A stretch of DNA of 64,000 nucleotides from Notoacmeibacter sp. MSK16QG-6 (GCF_024158145.1 NZ_JAMYXM010000001.1:248001-312000); one strand, 5' to 3'. Positions 49,746 through 59,373 are shown, counted from the stretch's first letter. The notes: a model not told the origin generated them from the sequence alone. Numbers and translations: made by a program.

Positions 49746-50561
49746 TCAGCGTAAAAACCGTTCCCAAAGGGGCCTCGGCGCACGCGAACGCGCGGGAGGC
49801 GTCTGTTCTCTTTTTATCTGCTCGAGGGCTTTTATGCCAACCGGTTCCAGTGGCTCATTCTTCAAGATCGATGCCGGTCGTTCTACCGTCATACGCCACT
49901 GTTCGGTTTCGCCCATGGCCTCGCCGATCAGTGCGGCCGCAGCGGATAAACGCGGCGAACGCGAAGTCAGATTATGCGCATCTGAAGCGATGATATCGAC
50001 AAGACCCTCATCGACCATGCGCCAAGCCAGACCCTTGGCCTCACGGCCGAATCGGCCTTCGAGCGATCCTGCTGTCACCTGAACGAGGCATCCGGCCCTA
50101 ATCATTCCCTCGAACACATCATAGTGCCCGCCCACCCAGCGCAAACGCTCCGGATGGGTCAGGATAGGACGGAAGCCCCCTGCCCTCACTCTCTCAACCA
50201 GATCGATCAATTTCGGCGGCAGAAACTGGTGAGGCGGCTCGAAAAGAAAGTAGTCGGATCTGGCCAGCCTATAATCCGGCTCGGCAGCCAGCAGTTCAGG
50301 CAATTCGGGACAGACATGAATATCGGACCCACCGCAGATCGTCAGCGGTATACCGGCTTTCTTCAGTTCTTCGCGGAAAGTTGCGACCGCATCACGAATC
50401 TGGTCCGAAGTCGTATCGTAGAGCCCAGGTGTTCGATGCGGCGTGCAAGCGATGAGCCGTGTGCCATCCTCCAGCGCCATTTTGGCCATCGCCAAAGAGG
50501 TCTGAAGGTCCGGGGAACCATCATCCAAACCGGGCAGCAAATGACTGTGGAGATCGATCAT
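49746..50561 (-). CDS. CpsB/YwqE-like PHP-family protein-tyrosine phosphatase
   Basis: A 271-residue PHP-fold enzyme. The start MIDLHSHLLPGLDDGSPDL carries the HxH metal ligands, followed by the histidine in IACTPHRTPGLYD and a metal-binding aspartate/histidine in IASDAHNL. This matches the manganese-dependent CpsB/YwqE tyrosine phosphatases that control capsule kinases. It heads the leftward phosphatase-OPX-KpsF group, 84 bases from the small secreted protein gene and after its terminator. Confidence 0.9.
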   Translation of the reverse strand: MIDLHSHLLPGLDDGSPDLQTSLAMAKMALEDGTRLIACTPHRTPGLYDTTSDQIRDAVATFREELKKAGIPLTICGGSDIHVCPELPELLAAEPDYRLARSDYFLFEPPHQFLPPKLIDLVERVRAGGFRPILTHPERLRWVGGHYDVFEGMIRAGCLVQVTAGSLEGRFGREAKGLAWRMVDEGLVDIIASDAHNLTSRSPRLSAAAALIGEAMGETEQWRMTVERPASILKNEPLEPVGIKALEQIKREQTPPARSRAPRPLWERFLR

Positions 50562-50577
50562 AAACCATATCGAGCGT

Positions 50578-50610
50578 AAAAAAGGGGTGACAGGAAGAAC
50601 CTGTCACCCC
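50578..50610 (-). terminator. Rho-independent terminator after the small secreted protein gene
   Basis: On the minus strand a perfect 11-pair stem (GGGGTGACAGG with CCTGTCACCCC) closes a five-base loop and is followed by six T residues. It lies about 35 bases downstream of the stop at 50646 and separates that gene from the phosphatase gene. Confidence 0.9.
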
Positions 50611-50645
50611 GATAGCTAGACGAAAATCAAGACTGAAATTCGATA

Positions 50646-51116
50646 TCAGTCGCTTGCGTCGTCGTCGTCGTCAAATGCAGAAGCGCCAGCTGCAATGATA
50701 CCGGCAACGATGATGCCGCCGCCAAGTGCCAGAATAGGACCGGCCGAAGATCCATTGAGGGTCTGTCCGTAAGCTGCATTCTTTTCGACCTGCGGGAGGC
50801 TCAGAACCGAGGCGGACGCCACGCAGAGGCCACCGGCAGTCGCAGGCAGAACGTCGACATCGGTATTCGGCGTGACCGAAAGCTCACAGCCAGCGCCAGA
50901 AAGCTGAGCCGTGCTCTTTTCCCCGGTCGTAAGGCGCGAGCCAGCCGCCAATGTCGTTCCCGGGCGGACGCTCACCAAGCCGTCTTGCCCTGTCATGTGC
51001 ACGTCGCCCTGCACCGCAGAAACAACAACCCCGCTCGACGCAACGCAGGAGCAGTCCTCGGCCATTGCGCTGACGGGCATGGCGGCAAGTGCGACGCCTA
51101 GAAATAGGTACTTCAT
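50646..51116 (-). CDS. Small secreted four-cysteine protein, acidic tail (copy 1)
   Basis: A 156-residue exported protein. The signal peptide ends at AMAEDCSC (about residue 20). The mature part contains DCSC, GAGCELS and GLC cysteines (four in all), a FecR-like beta stretch (QGDVHMTGQDG, LAAGSRLTTGEKSTAQLSGAG), one hydrophobic helix (about 125-147) and the acidic end DDDDDASD. The start at 51116 is chosen because AAGGAA is eight bases upstream; an ATG two codons earlier touches that element. A close paralogue lies at 59.4 kb. Function unknown. Confidence 0.8.
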   Translation of the reverse strand: MKYLFLGVALAAMPVSAMAEDCSCVASSGVVVSAVQGDVHMTGQDGLVSVRPGTTLAAGSRLTTGEKSTAQLSGAGCELSVTPNTDVDVLPATAGGLCVASASVLSLPQVEKNAAYGQTLNGSSAGPILALGGGIIVAGIIAAGASAFDDDDDASD

Positions 51117-51506
51117 GGACATTTCCTTCGTTCGTATAGATCTCGACGGTATCTAATTCATACCGATCGTTGGATGGCAAGGCACATTAGCGAGTGTCTA
51201 ATTTATTTTACGTTCCCACGGTCGATAATGTTGTAACCAAGCCACACATCGCAATGTGGACGTCATCTTATGATACCCAGTTTTGGTAAAAGAATTATTA
51301 CAATGAAACCTGACGGAATACGAGTATTCTACCCAGAACCGTTGAACCAACCACTTCTAAAATAGGCGTTTTATGCCCATAATATCTGGACAAAGATGAC
51401 CGTTCGTTGTTGAGACGACTAAGATGTCCCGCTTTCAGCGGAGACGAACACGCTTTAGTATTTCGCATATCAAAACAGTGGTGCCATTTACGGTTGGACG
51501 CTTCTT
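51117..51506. other. AT-rich intergenic region
   Basis: About 390 bases upstream of the small secreted protein gene and downstream of the DUF2793 gene. It is clearly AT-rich, with many A/T runs between 51,190 and 51,310. No convincing coding frame is seen. It should contain the promoter of the secreted-protein gene and the 3' end region of the DUF2793 transcript. Confidence 0.5.
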
Positions 51507-52856
51507 CTACCGCCATGTCTCCAGACTGGGCGTGATGAAGACAGTCTGCCCGTTGCCCATCGCGATATGTCCGGGTGTGATCGTCGGTGCGGCAACGAGC
51601 AGCTCGGTTCCAGGCGTGGTGTAAAGGCCGAAAAGGGATGCATAGTAACCGGGAAAGCTGTCAGTCTCCCTATCATAAAGGCGCGTCGCCTGGATCCAAC
51701 CGTCCGAAGACACGATCGGCGCCGTGTCTTCAACGGCGAAACCATCGAGATAGGTTTCGGCGAGTGCATCTACGCGGATGGCGGCAGAACCGGAAAGCAC
51801 CTTTATATGATAATTCACTGTCAATTGCGCAGGAATTGGCGCACTTGGTGAAGCCAGCGTCAAATAATGGAGACCGGCATTGGGAACGGATATCGATCCG
51901 GAGGTATCCGCCCCGGCCGTGATCCGAAGCGTGTAAAATTCAACCCCGTAGCGCGGCGGCGTTCCGGTTCGAAGCAGGGACATCAGCGCTTCGATCTCGC
52001 TATCGAGCGGACTGCCGGTTCCCCCGAATGTCGCGTTGTTATGATAGAATTGCGGGCCGGCCGCGATCTGCGCACCATTATATGGGATCACGTAAGACGG
52101 TGCGACAAAAGCGCCGACGGTAACAGATGTCGACTCTGGCGCTCCCGCGAACCGCCCGCCATCTTTCAGCAGATTAAAGGGCGCGGAAATGGCCGGCGTC
52201 GCTGGCATCGCCACCTTACCCGAATAACGATCCACGACGATGGCCGGGTGGAATTCCGAGCCATTGCCCGATACCTTGATTTGCAGGTTGTCCGCTTCGT
52301 TCAACCCGATCTCGGCGCGTCCGGAAAAGCCGGTCTGGAGAATAAGACTGGCGGCATCGTCCTGCGATTGCCTGTTGAGTGAAACGCGGATGCTGCCGCT
52401 GCCGGGCGTGACATCGTCATGGCTGAGGAGGACGGCGTCCGACTTCACAGCCAAACGATTATAGGAATCGGGATCGGTATTGACGCCCAGTTGAGGCGTT
52501 ACCGTGCGGAGCCGCGAAAGCAGATCGATCCATGCGGTTCCGTCGAAGGCGAGCAGACTTTGCTCGTCGACCGAATAGGCGATCCAACCTGATCTCGGCT
52601 CCGAGAACGACCAGCCATCATCCTGCCAGGCCGCCAGTTCATCGTCGTGGCCTGCCCAATCGCCGACGGCCTGAGGTCCGACAATCCAGCACTCGCCATC
52701 CTCAGGTTGAAGAGACTGGGGATCGGTGACATCTCGGTTGCGCACAGCAAGCTGCACGAGCATGTCGATAAGCCGAAGCGCTTCATTGACGGTGACATGC
52801 TTCTGCGCCTGCTGCGGATAAAGATAGGGCAGCGCAAGGGTAGCTGTGGTCGACAT
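51507..52856 (-). CDS. DUF2793-containing protein
   Basis: A 449-residue protein whose first 110 residues are a clear DUF2793 domain: LALPYLYPQQAQKHVTVNEA, then LAVRNRDVTDP and a tryptophan-rich GECWIVGPQ...WIDL segment. The remaining 330 residues are beta-rich, with no signal peptide, and resemble phage tail-fibre or carbohydrate-binding architectures. DUF2793 is known from phage and gene-transfer-agent-like contexts. No other phage gene is nearby; it sits alone between the secreted protein and ugd. Confidence 0.75.
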   Translation of the reverse strand: MSTTATLALPYLYPQQAQKHVTVNEALRLIDMLVQLAVRNRDVTDPQSLQPEDGECWIVGPQAVGDWAGHDDELAAWQDDGWSFSEPRSGWIAYSVDEQSLLAFDGTAWIDLLSRLRTVTPQLGVNTDPDSYNRLAVKSDAVLLSHDDVTPGSGSIRVSLNRQSQDDAASLILQTGFSGRAEIGLNEADNLQIKVSGNGSEFHPAIVVDRYSGKVAMPATPAISAPFNLLKDGGRFAGAPESTSVTVGAFVAPSYVIPYNGAQIAAGPQFYHNNATFGGTGSPLDSEIEALMSLLRTGTPPRYGVEFYTLRITAGADTSGSISVPNAGLHYLTLASPSAPIPAQLTVNYHIKVLSGSAAIRVDALAETYLDGFAVEDTAPIVSSDGWIQATRLYDRETDSFPGYYASLFGLYTTPGTELLVAAPTITPGHIAMGNGQTVFITPSLETWR

Positions 52857-52944
52857 ATCGTCCTCATCCTTTCACGATCATGCCGCCATTCTAACGGCAT
52901 GGTCCCACCGGTGGATTGGATTGAAAGGAAAAGAGGCGAACGGA

Positions 52945-54249
52945 TCAGGGGCGGCCGATCGAATGATATTTTAATCCGGCGCTGCGCACTTCTTCGCTGC
53001 GATAGATATTTCGCAAATCGATGAGAAGTTTGTCTGTGAGGCTTTCGCTCAGGCGCTTCAGGTCGAGCGCCCGAAACTCGTTCCACTCGGTGAGGATAAC
53101 GGCAAGATCGGCCCCTTTCAGCGCATCGTAAGCGTCATTCGCGTAGAACACATTGTCGAAGTGCTCCTCGGCTTCCCTCATCGATTCCGGATCGAAAGCG
53201 CGGATTGTTGCGCCCATCGCCTGCAAGGCCGGAATGATGACCAGAGATGGCGCATCTCGCATATCGTCCGTATTCGGTTTGAAAGCGAGGCCGAGAATGG
53301 CGACCGCCTTGCCCTTAAGCGTGCCGCCAGCCGCCTTCTCGATTCTCTCGGCCATCGATGCCTTGCGCTGATCGTTGGAGGCAATCACCGCGTCGACTAT
53401 AGTGACGGGCGTTCCGGCATCACCGGCGGTCCTGGAAAGGGCCAGCGTATCTTTCGGAAAGCACGAACCGCCATAGCCGGGACTGGCATGAAGGAACTTC
53501 GCGCCGATCCGGTTGTCGAGTCCGATACCCCTTGAGACCTGTTGGACGTCAGCACCCACCGCCTCGCAAAGATCCGCCATCTGATTGATAAATCCGATCT
53601 TGGTGGCCAGAAAGGCATTGGCCGCATATTTGATCAGTTCCGACGTGCGGCGGTCCGTGACGACGAGCGGTGTCTCGTTCAGATAGAGCGGGCGGTAGAG
53701 TTCGCGCATCATCTTTTCGGCCCGCTCCGACGACACGCCGACGACGACCCGATCCGGGCGTTTGAAATCCTCAATCGCCGCACCCTCGCGCAGAAATTCT
53801 GGATTCGATACGACATCGAAGTCGGCGCCGGGGTTGGTTCTGGCGATGATTGCCTCCACCTCGTCGCCGGTGCCGACAGGAACGGTGGATTTGGTCACAA
53901 CGACTGTTGGCCCACTTAAATGCCCGGCCAGTTCTTCGGCAGCAGCGTAGACATAAGTGAGGTCGGCGTAGCCATCGCCGCGCCGGCTCGGTGTCCCGAC
54001 CGCAATAAAGACAACATCGGCGTCTGCCACAGGACCGGCCAGTTCGGTCGTGAAAGAGAGTCGACCTGCCTTGACGTTGCTCTCCACGAGACTGTCGAGG
54101 CCCGGTTCGTAGATTGGCATGATGCCTTTTTTCAGCTTGGCAATCCGCTCGGCGTTCTTGTCAACACAGATCACTTCATGGCCAAAATCGGCGAAACAGG
54201 TTCCGGACACCAGTCCGACATAGCCCACTCCGATCATCACGACGCGCAT
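52945..54249 (-). CDS. ugd: UDP-glucose 6-dehydrogenase
   Basis: A 434-residue dehydrogenase that oxidises UDP-glucose to UDP-glucuronate with two NAD. NAD-binding motif MIGVGYVGLVSGTCFADFGH (residues 5-24), EFLREGAAIEDF, and the catalytic cysteine in GGSCFPKDTLAL (about 260). Together with galU and lpsL it forms the path to UDP-GalA found in rhizobial LPS and EPS synthesis (RkpK/LpsL). It is 144 bases downstream of lpsL on the same strand. Confidence 0.95.
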   Translation of the reverse strand: MRVVMIGVGYVGLVSGTCFADFGHEVICVDKNAERIAKLKKGIMPIYEPGLDSLVESNVKAGRLSFTTELAGPVADADVVFIAVGTPSRRGDGYADLTYVYAAAEELAGHLSGPTVVVTKSTVPVGTGDEVEAIIARTNPGADFDVVSNPEFLREGAAIEDFKRPDRVVVGVSSERAEKMMRELYRPLYLNETPLVVTDRRTSELIKYAANAFLATKIGFINQMADLCEAVGADVQQVSRGIGLDNRIGAKFLHASPGYGGSCFPKDTLALSRTAGDAGTPVTIVDAVIASNDQRKASMAERIEKAAGGTLKGKAVAILGLAFKPNTDDMRDAPSLVIIPALQAMGATIRAFDPESMREAEEHFDNVFYANDAYDALKGADLAVILTEWNEFRALDLKRLSESLTDKLLIDLRNIYRSEEVRSAGLKYHSIGRP

Positions 54250-54393
54250 GCCAATTCCCTCATTGCTTCAACTCGCGGACCGTCGCGTCCGCATCCCGAC
54301 ACGGCCGCCTTTTAACCGGGCGACACGTCTTTGTCCCCATGGCCGCGGAACGAAAATGCAGAGGCAACAGAAAACCGCTCACGGCCCGCCATA

Positions 54394-55416
54394 TCAGACC
54401 TCGTAATAACGGCGATACCATTCCACGAAGCGCCGAACGCCTTCCTTGACCGGCGTTGCCGGTCGATAGCCCACAGCTTCCGACAAACGGGCGACATCGG
54501 CATAGGTATCCGGCACGTCGCCGGGCTGCAGCGGCAATAGTTCCAGTTTGGCCTTGCATCCGAGCGCTTCTTCGATCGCCTCAATATAGTCGAGCAGCTT
54601 CACGGGCGTGCTGTTGCCGATATTGTAGGTGCGGAACGGCGCGTCGGACGTGGTCGGATCGGGATAGTGCGCATCCCAGTCAGGGTCAGGCTGCGCTGGG
54701 CGGTCATTCACGCGGACAACGCCTTCGACGATATCGTCGATATAGGTGAAGTCGCGGGTGTGCTGACCATTGTTGAAAACCGGGATCGATTCGCCCTTCA
54801 GGATTTTTTGCGTAAACAGGAAGAGCGCCATATCCGGCCTGCCCCATGGCCCATAGACGGTAAAGAAACGCAGTCCCGTGGTCGGTAGACGATAGAGGTG
54901 GCTGTAGGCGTGGGCCATCAATTCGTTGGCCCTCTTCGTCGCCGCGTAGAACTGCAATGGGTGATCGACGCCATGCTCCTCAGAAAACGGCATGGACCGA
55001 TTGGCGCCGTAAACCGAGGAGGTGGAAGCATAGGTCAGGTGCTCGACATCGAACCGGCGGCAAGCCTCCAGAATATTGGTAAAGCCTGTGAGATTGCTTT
55101 CAACATAGGCGTGAGGGTTCTCGATACTGTAGCGAACGCCGGCCTGCGCCGCGAGATGGATCACCCGATCGGGTCGATGGGTTTCGAAGGCGTCGTTCAC
55201 GGCCGCAAGGTCGGCCAGGTTGGCGCGAATGAAGCTATAGCCCGTGTTTGTGCCGCGCGCCTTTTCGGCCAGCGCCGCCAGTCGGCATTCTTTCAATTCG
55301 ACATCGTAATAATCGTTGACGACATCGAAGCCGATCACGCTATCGCCGCGCTCCAGCAGCCGCATGGCCGTGTGAAAGCCGATAAAGCCTGCCGTGCCCG
55401 TTATGAGGATCTTCAA
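54394..55416 (-). CDS. lpsL: UDP-glucuronate 4-epimerase
   Basis: A 340-residue SDR epimerase that converts UDP-GlcA to UDP-GalA. The Rossmann motif [16 protein letters not shown] is at residues 3-18, the serine/threonine site near [12 protein letters not shown], the catalytic YAATKRANE near 158, and [15 protein letters not shown] afterwards. It is similar to the epimerase at 43.3 kb, but the ugd neighbour makes UDP-GlcA the likely substrate here. Confidence 0.93.
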   Translation of the reverse strand: MKILITGTAGFIGFHTAMRLLERGDSVIGFDVVNDYYDVELKECRLAALAEKARGTNTGYSFIRANLADLAAVNDAFETHRPDRVIHLAAQAGVRYSIENPHAYVESNLTGFTNILEACRRFDVEHLTYASTSSVYGANRSMPFSEEHGVDHPLQFYAATKRANELMAHAYSHLYRLPTTGLRFFTVYGPWGRPDMALFLFTQKILKGESIPVFNNGQHTRDFTYIDDIVEGVVRVNDRPAQPDPDWDAHYPDPTTSDAPFRTYNIGNSTPVKLLDYIEAIEEALGCKAKLELLPLQPGDVPDTYADVARLSEAVGYRPATPVKEGVRRFVEWYRRYYEV

Positions 55417-55651
55417 TGCCGAGCTCCATAACAGCGGGGCGATGTCGTTTCAGACCAACCGGCAGTCTATGCCGGTCCCCGACCCTTGCTTCGATCCAGA
55501 ATTTCGCAACGCCGTAACAGCATAGTCGCTATCACGCCACAGGCTGACTGCCTCACGAGGCGGAAAACCTTCATCGCGAGGTGGTAAAGCCGGACAAACC
55601 TTCTTTAACCGACGACTGCTATTTTTCGCTCAGGCAACGAAAAGCCAAGGT

Positions 55652-56905
55652 TTGATGTCCGATCAAAGTTACAGCCTTGAGAGGCCAACTTTTTTTGCTC
55701 CGAGCAAGGTACACGCTTGGCTGACCTGCTTCAGCCTGTCTTTCTTACCTTTGCTGTTCAGCTATCGGTTCTGGCCCGGACACGACCCGATAGCCGATCC
55801 TGCCAGCGAGCAGTTTCGGATTGTTTTGTTCGCTCAGCTTTGTCTGATCACGCTCTCGGGCGTGCTGCGAACCCCTGTGAAGCAATGGGGCGTAAATCCG
55901 ATACTGCTTCTGACACTTGTTCCGCTTGCGATACAGGCGTGGCATACCTTCTTACAGGCGGACATGCTCGCCATCTCGAGCCTAATCCGCTGGAGTGTTC
56001 TGGTAGCCTTTGGCACCGCTATCTACATTGGAATCCGCAACCGCCATATTGAAATCACCAATCAAATGGCCGGTTTGACGGTAATTGTGGCAGCTCTGAT
56101 CTACATAACCGTCTTTGCGATTGTATATTCTGACGCAACCGAGCGCGATCATCTGCAACGTGTTGTTATTGGCTTCATCAATATTCGCTATACCAGCCAT
56201 TTCACTGCACCGGCAATGGCTATTCTCATCGCCATGAGCGGATGCTACAGCATTCTCAGCCGAAAATACGCGGTCTTGGGTTGCCTCGCCATCATACTCA
56301 GCACCTTTGCATTCTACACTGGCACACGAGGTACGATAGCAAGCGTTACCGTCACAGCGATCATGCTTACTCTCTTTTCGCCCGGACTCCGTCTCTGGCG
56401 GGCGCTTCTGCTGCTGTTAATCTCCCTCGCGGCTGGCTACGTGCTTGCCGGTCTCGCTCCGCCGCCAGAATCTGGAAGTTATATGATTTCTGGCCGCCTC
56501 GATCGCATGGATTCCGGTCGAATCGCCATGTGGCTCACACTTTTGGAATATTGGATGAAAGCGCCGCTGCTAGGTTTCGGCGAAATCGATATCGGACCCA
56601 TTGTCGGCAGCTTCGTCGCACAAGCGCACAACAGCGTGATCCAAAATTTGATTAGCGTAGGGCTGATCGGCAGCTTTGCGATTTGGACGCTCGTCGCTCT
56701 TATGTTCTGGCGGATACTGCATGCCCTGCAAAACGAAGATGACCAGAGCTTACCAACTATCGCAGGTATCTCCTGCATTTTTGCGAACTCGATGTTGGGC
56801 GGTTCGCTTTTTGCGCCCTATCCACTTGCGCTCTGTGCAGTGATGATCGCTGCGTTTCTTGCCAATCGACCGACAACGCAAAATTCAGCAGCGGCGGCCA
56901 CCTGA
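55652..56905 (+). CDS. O-antigen ligase/polymerase family membrane protein
   Basis: A 417-residue protein with about 11-12 hydrophobic helices and a periplasmic loop near residues 270-325 (MISGRLDRMDSGRIAMWLTL, LLGFGEIDIGPIVGSFVAQAHNS). The R-x-x-x-W and G-x-G-x-x-H-like features in the Wzy_C region fit the O-antigen ligase/polymerase superfamily. It could be WaaL or a second polymerase, distinct from the Wzy at 32 kb. It is divergent from lpsL and converges on the guanylyltransferase gene with an 11-base gap. Confidence 0.85.
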   Translation: MMSDQSYSLERPTFFAPSKVHAWLTCFSLSFLPLLFSYRFWPGHDPIADPASEQFRIVLFAQLCLITLSGVLRTPVKQWGVNPILLLTLVPLAIQAWHTFLQADMLAISSLIRWSVLVAFGTAIYIGIRNRHIEITNQMAGLTVIVAALIYITVFAIVYSDATERDHLQRVVIGFINIRYTSHFTAPAMAILIAMSGCYSILSRKYAVLGCLAIILSTFAFYTGTRGTIASVTVTAIMLTLFSPGLRLWRALLLLLISLAAGYVLAGLAPPPESGSYMISGRLDRMDSGRIAMWLTLLEYWMKAPLLGFGEIDIGPIVGSFVAQAHNSVIQNLISVGLIGSFAIWTLVALMFWRILHALQNEDDQSLPTIAGISCIFANSMLGGSLFAPYPLALCAVMIAAFLANRPTTQNSAAAAT

Positions 56906-56916
56906 ACGCGAGACGA

Positions 56917-59157
56917 TCAATCGTCTGGTCTGGTCGTCGACCCAAGATAAAGCATGAGTGCAGACAACAGGTGATAGAAAATCGACGCCGGCACATCCTG
57001 TGTGCCGGCGACGCCCTTTTCGCTGATGGTATCCACCCACATGCCCCGCGGTGCCGGGTCGAGATGCCAGCGGAAGAGGCGTGAGACGCGGGCTTCGATT
57101 TCGGGGCGCATATCGGGTCCGCCGCATTCATTCAACGCAATGGCGGCCTTGATGATCTCGGTCTGCGGCCATGAACGCGAATCGCGATCCAGGGGCACGC
57201 CGTGCCGGCTAACGGCATTATATGCCAGCCCCGTCCAACGATTCAGACCGTAAGCAGCACCGGTCGCGTAGAGCCGACGCGCCATCTCGCGCAGATCGTG
57301 CTGGCCAGAGACGTCGGCAAATTGGATCAGCAGCCACCCCCATTCAAAATGGTGGCCAGGTTCGGTCCACTCACCCTGCTCACCAGCGGCCGGACGCCAG
57401 TCATCGTCAAAATATTCTCCGAGGGTCCAGCTTTCGCGATCGAAGAAGGCGCTGCGGAACAAATCCACGATACGGCTCGCCTGACGTAAGTAAGCGCGCT
57501 CCCCGGTCACCTCGTGCCAGGCCAGCAACGCCTCCAGCATATGCATGTGCGGGTTGGAGCGACGCACTCGCTTTCCACCAGGCTCCTCCAGAAAACCGCG
57601 AAGCGTCGTGTCCTCCAGATGTGATTCTATAAACTCGAAGGTCTTCTGACCGAGCGCGAGCGCTTCCGGGTGGCCGCAACGATGAGCGTGAGCGAGTGCA
57701 AATAGGACGAATGCGGTATCGTAGAAGTCTTCCGTCGGATCGACCACTTGACCATCGGGAGACAAAACCGCGTGCCAACCGCCCCGTTCGCTTCGGCCCT
57801 TTTTCATGAAGGCGATACCGTGATCGATGAGATCGGTGGCAGGTCCGGCCCACCCCTCAGCTTGGGCCACGCAGAACGCGTAAGTCTGGCGCGCCATGGT
57901 GCGCATGCGCTTGTTCTTGCCCGTCGGATCTCCCGAGAAGGTCAGGCTCTCGTGAAAACCACCATGTCGACGGTCTATCCCCCGATCCGACCAAAGCGGC
58001 AGGGCCTCCTCGAAAAGCCACTGCCGAACGCGCCGGCGATGCGCGCCTGCCTCTATTACCTTGTCGGGCGAGGGCGTGAATCGTGATTCAAGGCGGCCCG
58101 AGCGTTCCAGTTCGGCGACGACTGTCTTGACGTTCTGACTTTCGCTTACGGGTGCAACGAAGATCGCGTCGGCAGTAGCGATGACAGCCGTATTCTTCAG
58201 GCCGACCGCAGAAACCAGACGTCCCTGGCTTCTCAAGTAACAGTGACTGCAATCGATGGCGATGACATCGCCGGCTACCACATTGCCATGATCATCGGTT
58301 GCGGCTACATCGAGCAGCGCGCTCCATGAACCAAGATCGTTCCAACGGAAATCGGCCTCCACCAAAGCGATCCGATCAAACCGCTCCATAATGGCGTAGT
58401 CGATCGAATCGTCCTCGATCGACTCGTAGATGTCTTCCGGCAGATAGATGGAGCCGCCATGCTCCTTGCGGTTTGTAAAAGCCCTAGCCACATCACTCCA
58501 CATTTTCGGACGGTGGGCTTCGAAGGCTTCACGCATCACCGATGCACGAAAAAGGAATATGCCTGCATTCCAGAAAAAATTGCCATCGGCGAGATATGAT
58601 CGCGCAGTGTCTTCGTCTGGCTTTTCGACAAACCGTTTCACCCTGCGCGCGGCATCGTCCGACGCGTCACCCACCTCGATATAGCCGAACCCGGTTTCAG
58701 GCGCTGTCGGGCGGATCCCAAAGACCACGATCCTCCCGCTTTCCGCCGCGACGACGCCGGTTTCCACCGTCTGCCAGAACTGTTCCGTCGTTTCGATGAC
58801 GTGGTCCGACGGCATGACAAGGCAAAGACCATCTTCGGCCTGATCGAGCACGATCTGTGCCGAAAGCGCCACCGCCGGTGCGGTGTTTCGGCCTATGGGC
58901 TCGAAGATGGCCTGCCCACCGTTCAGATCGATGGCGGCGAACTCGTCCCTGATGCGCGAGGCGTGGCGTTCGCTGCCGATCAAATAGACCGACGATGGGC
59001 CTGCCGTGCGTGCCAGGCTGCGTTGCACGGTGCTCATCAACATTGAGCCGTTGCCGGCCAGATCGTGAAACTGTTTGGGATTATCCTCGCGCGAAAGCGG
59101 CCACAAACGTGAGCCGATGCCTCCGCTCATCACGAAACAGGCGATAGGCTCATTCAT
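56917..59157 (-). CDS. Mannose-1-phosphate guanylyltransferase fused to AGE-type epimerase/isomerase
   Basis: A 746-residue two-domain protein. Residues 1-345 form a sugar-nucleotidyltransferase with MSGGIGSRLWPLSREDNPKQ, MPSDHVI and KRFVEKPDE, typical of ManC-type GDP-mannose pyrophosphorylase. Residues about 375-746 form an N-acylglucosamine 2-epimerase-like (alpha/alpha)6 barrel (RRHGGFHESLTF, YDTAFVLFALAHAHR, EPGHHFEWGWLL), a group that includes mannose-6-phosphate isomerases. The usual ManC partner is a cupin isomerase, so the AGE barrel may supply that role. It would feed GDP-mannose to glycan synthesis. Confidence 0.88.
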   Translation of the reverse strand: MNEPIACFVMSGGIGSRLWPLSREDNPKQFHDLAGNGSMLMSTVQRSLARTAGPSSVYLIGSERHASRIRDEFAAIDLNGGQAIFEPIGRNTAPAVALSAQIVLDQAEDGLCLVMPSDHVIETTEQFWQTVETGVVAAESGRIVVFGIRPTAPETGFGYIEVGDASDDAARRVKRFVEKPDEDTARSYLADGNFFWNAGIFLFRASVMREAFEAHRPKMWSDVARAFTNRKEHGGSIYLPEDIYESIEDDSIDYAIMERFDRIALVEADFRWNDLGSWSALLDVAATDDHGNVVAGDVIAIDCSHCYLRSQGRLVSAVGLKNTAVIATADAIFVAPVSESQNVKTVVAELERSGRLESRFTPSPDKVIEAGAHRRRVRQWLFEEALPLWSDRGIDRRHGGFHESLTFSGDPTGKNKRMRTMARQTYAFCVAQAEGWAGPATDLIDHGIAFMKKGRSERGGWHAVLSPDGQVVDPTEDFYDTAFVLFALAHAHRCGHPEALALGQKTFEFIESHLEDTTLRGFLEEPGGKRVRRSNPHMHMLEALLAWHEVTGERAYLRQASRIVDLFRSAFFDRESWTLGEYFDDDWRPAAGEQGEWTEPGHHFEWGWLLIQFADVSGQHDLREMARRLYATGAAYGLNRWTGLAYNAVSRHGVPLDRDSRSWPQTEIIKAAIALNECGGPDMRPEIEARVSRLFRWHLDPAPRGMWVDTISEKGVAGTQDVPASIFYHLLSALMLYLGSTTRPDD

Positions 59158-59337
59158 GTCGGGATAGATCCTTCCAATATAGGCATCTCACGCATGGCGT
59201 CGCCTAGCTGCCTCAGGCACAAGCGCCGAATCGTCGTCGCCTGTCTATCTTAACGGCGATGGCAACTGAGTACCGCCCTGCTCTGCAACATTTCAAAAGG
59301 GTTGCGTATTTTACGACCGCAGCAAACCAAGCTTGAT

Positions 59338-59373
59338 AAAAAAACGAGCAGCCGAACTGGATCGGCTGCTCGT
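59338..59373 (-). terminator. Rho-independent terminator after the second small secreted protein gene
   Basis: On the minus strand a perfect 12-pair stem (ACGAGCAGCCGA with TCGGCTGCTCGT) closes a six-base loop and is followed directly by seven T residues. It lies about 34 bases downstream of the stop at 59407. Confidence 0.93.

Noticed and set aside
51298-51516. A 72-codon minus-strand frame in the AT-rich gap
   Set aside because: No protein-like character and no start signal; overlaps the end of the DUF2793 gene.
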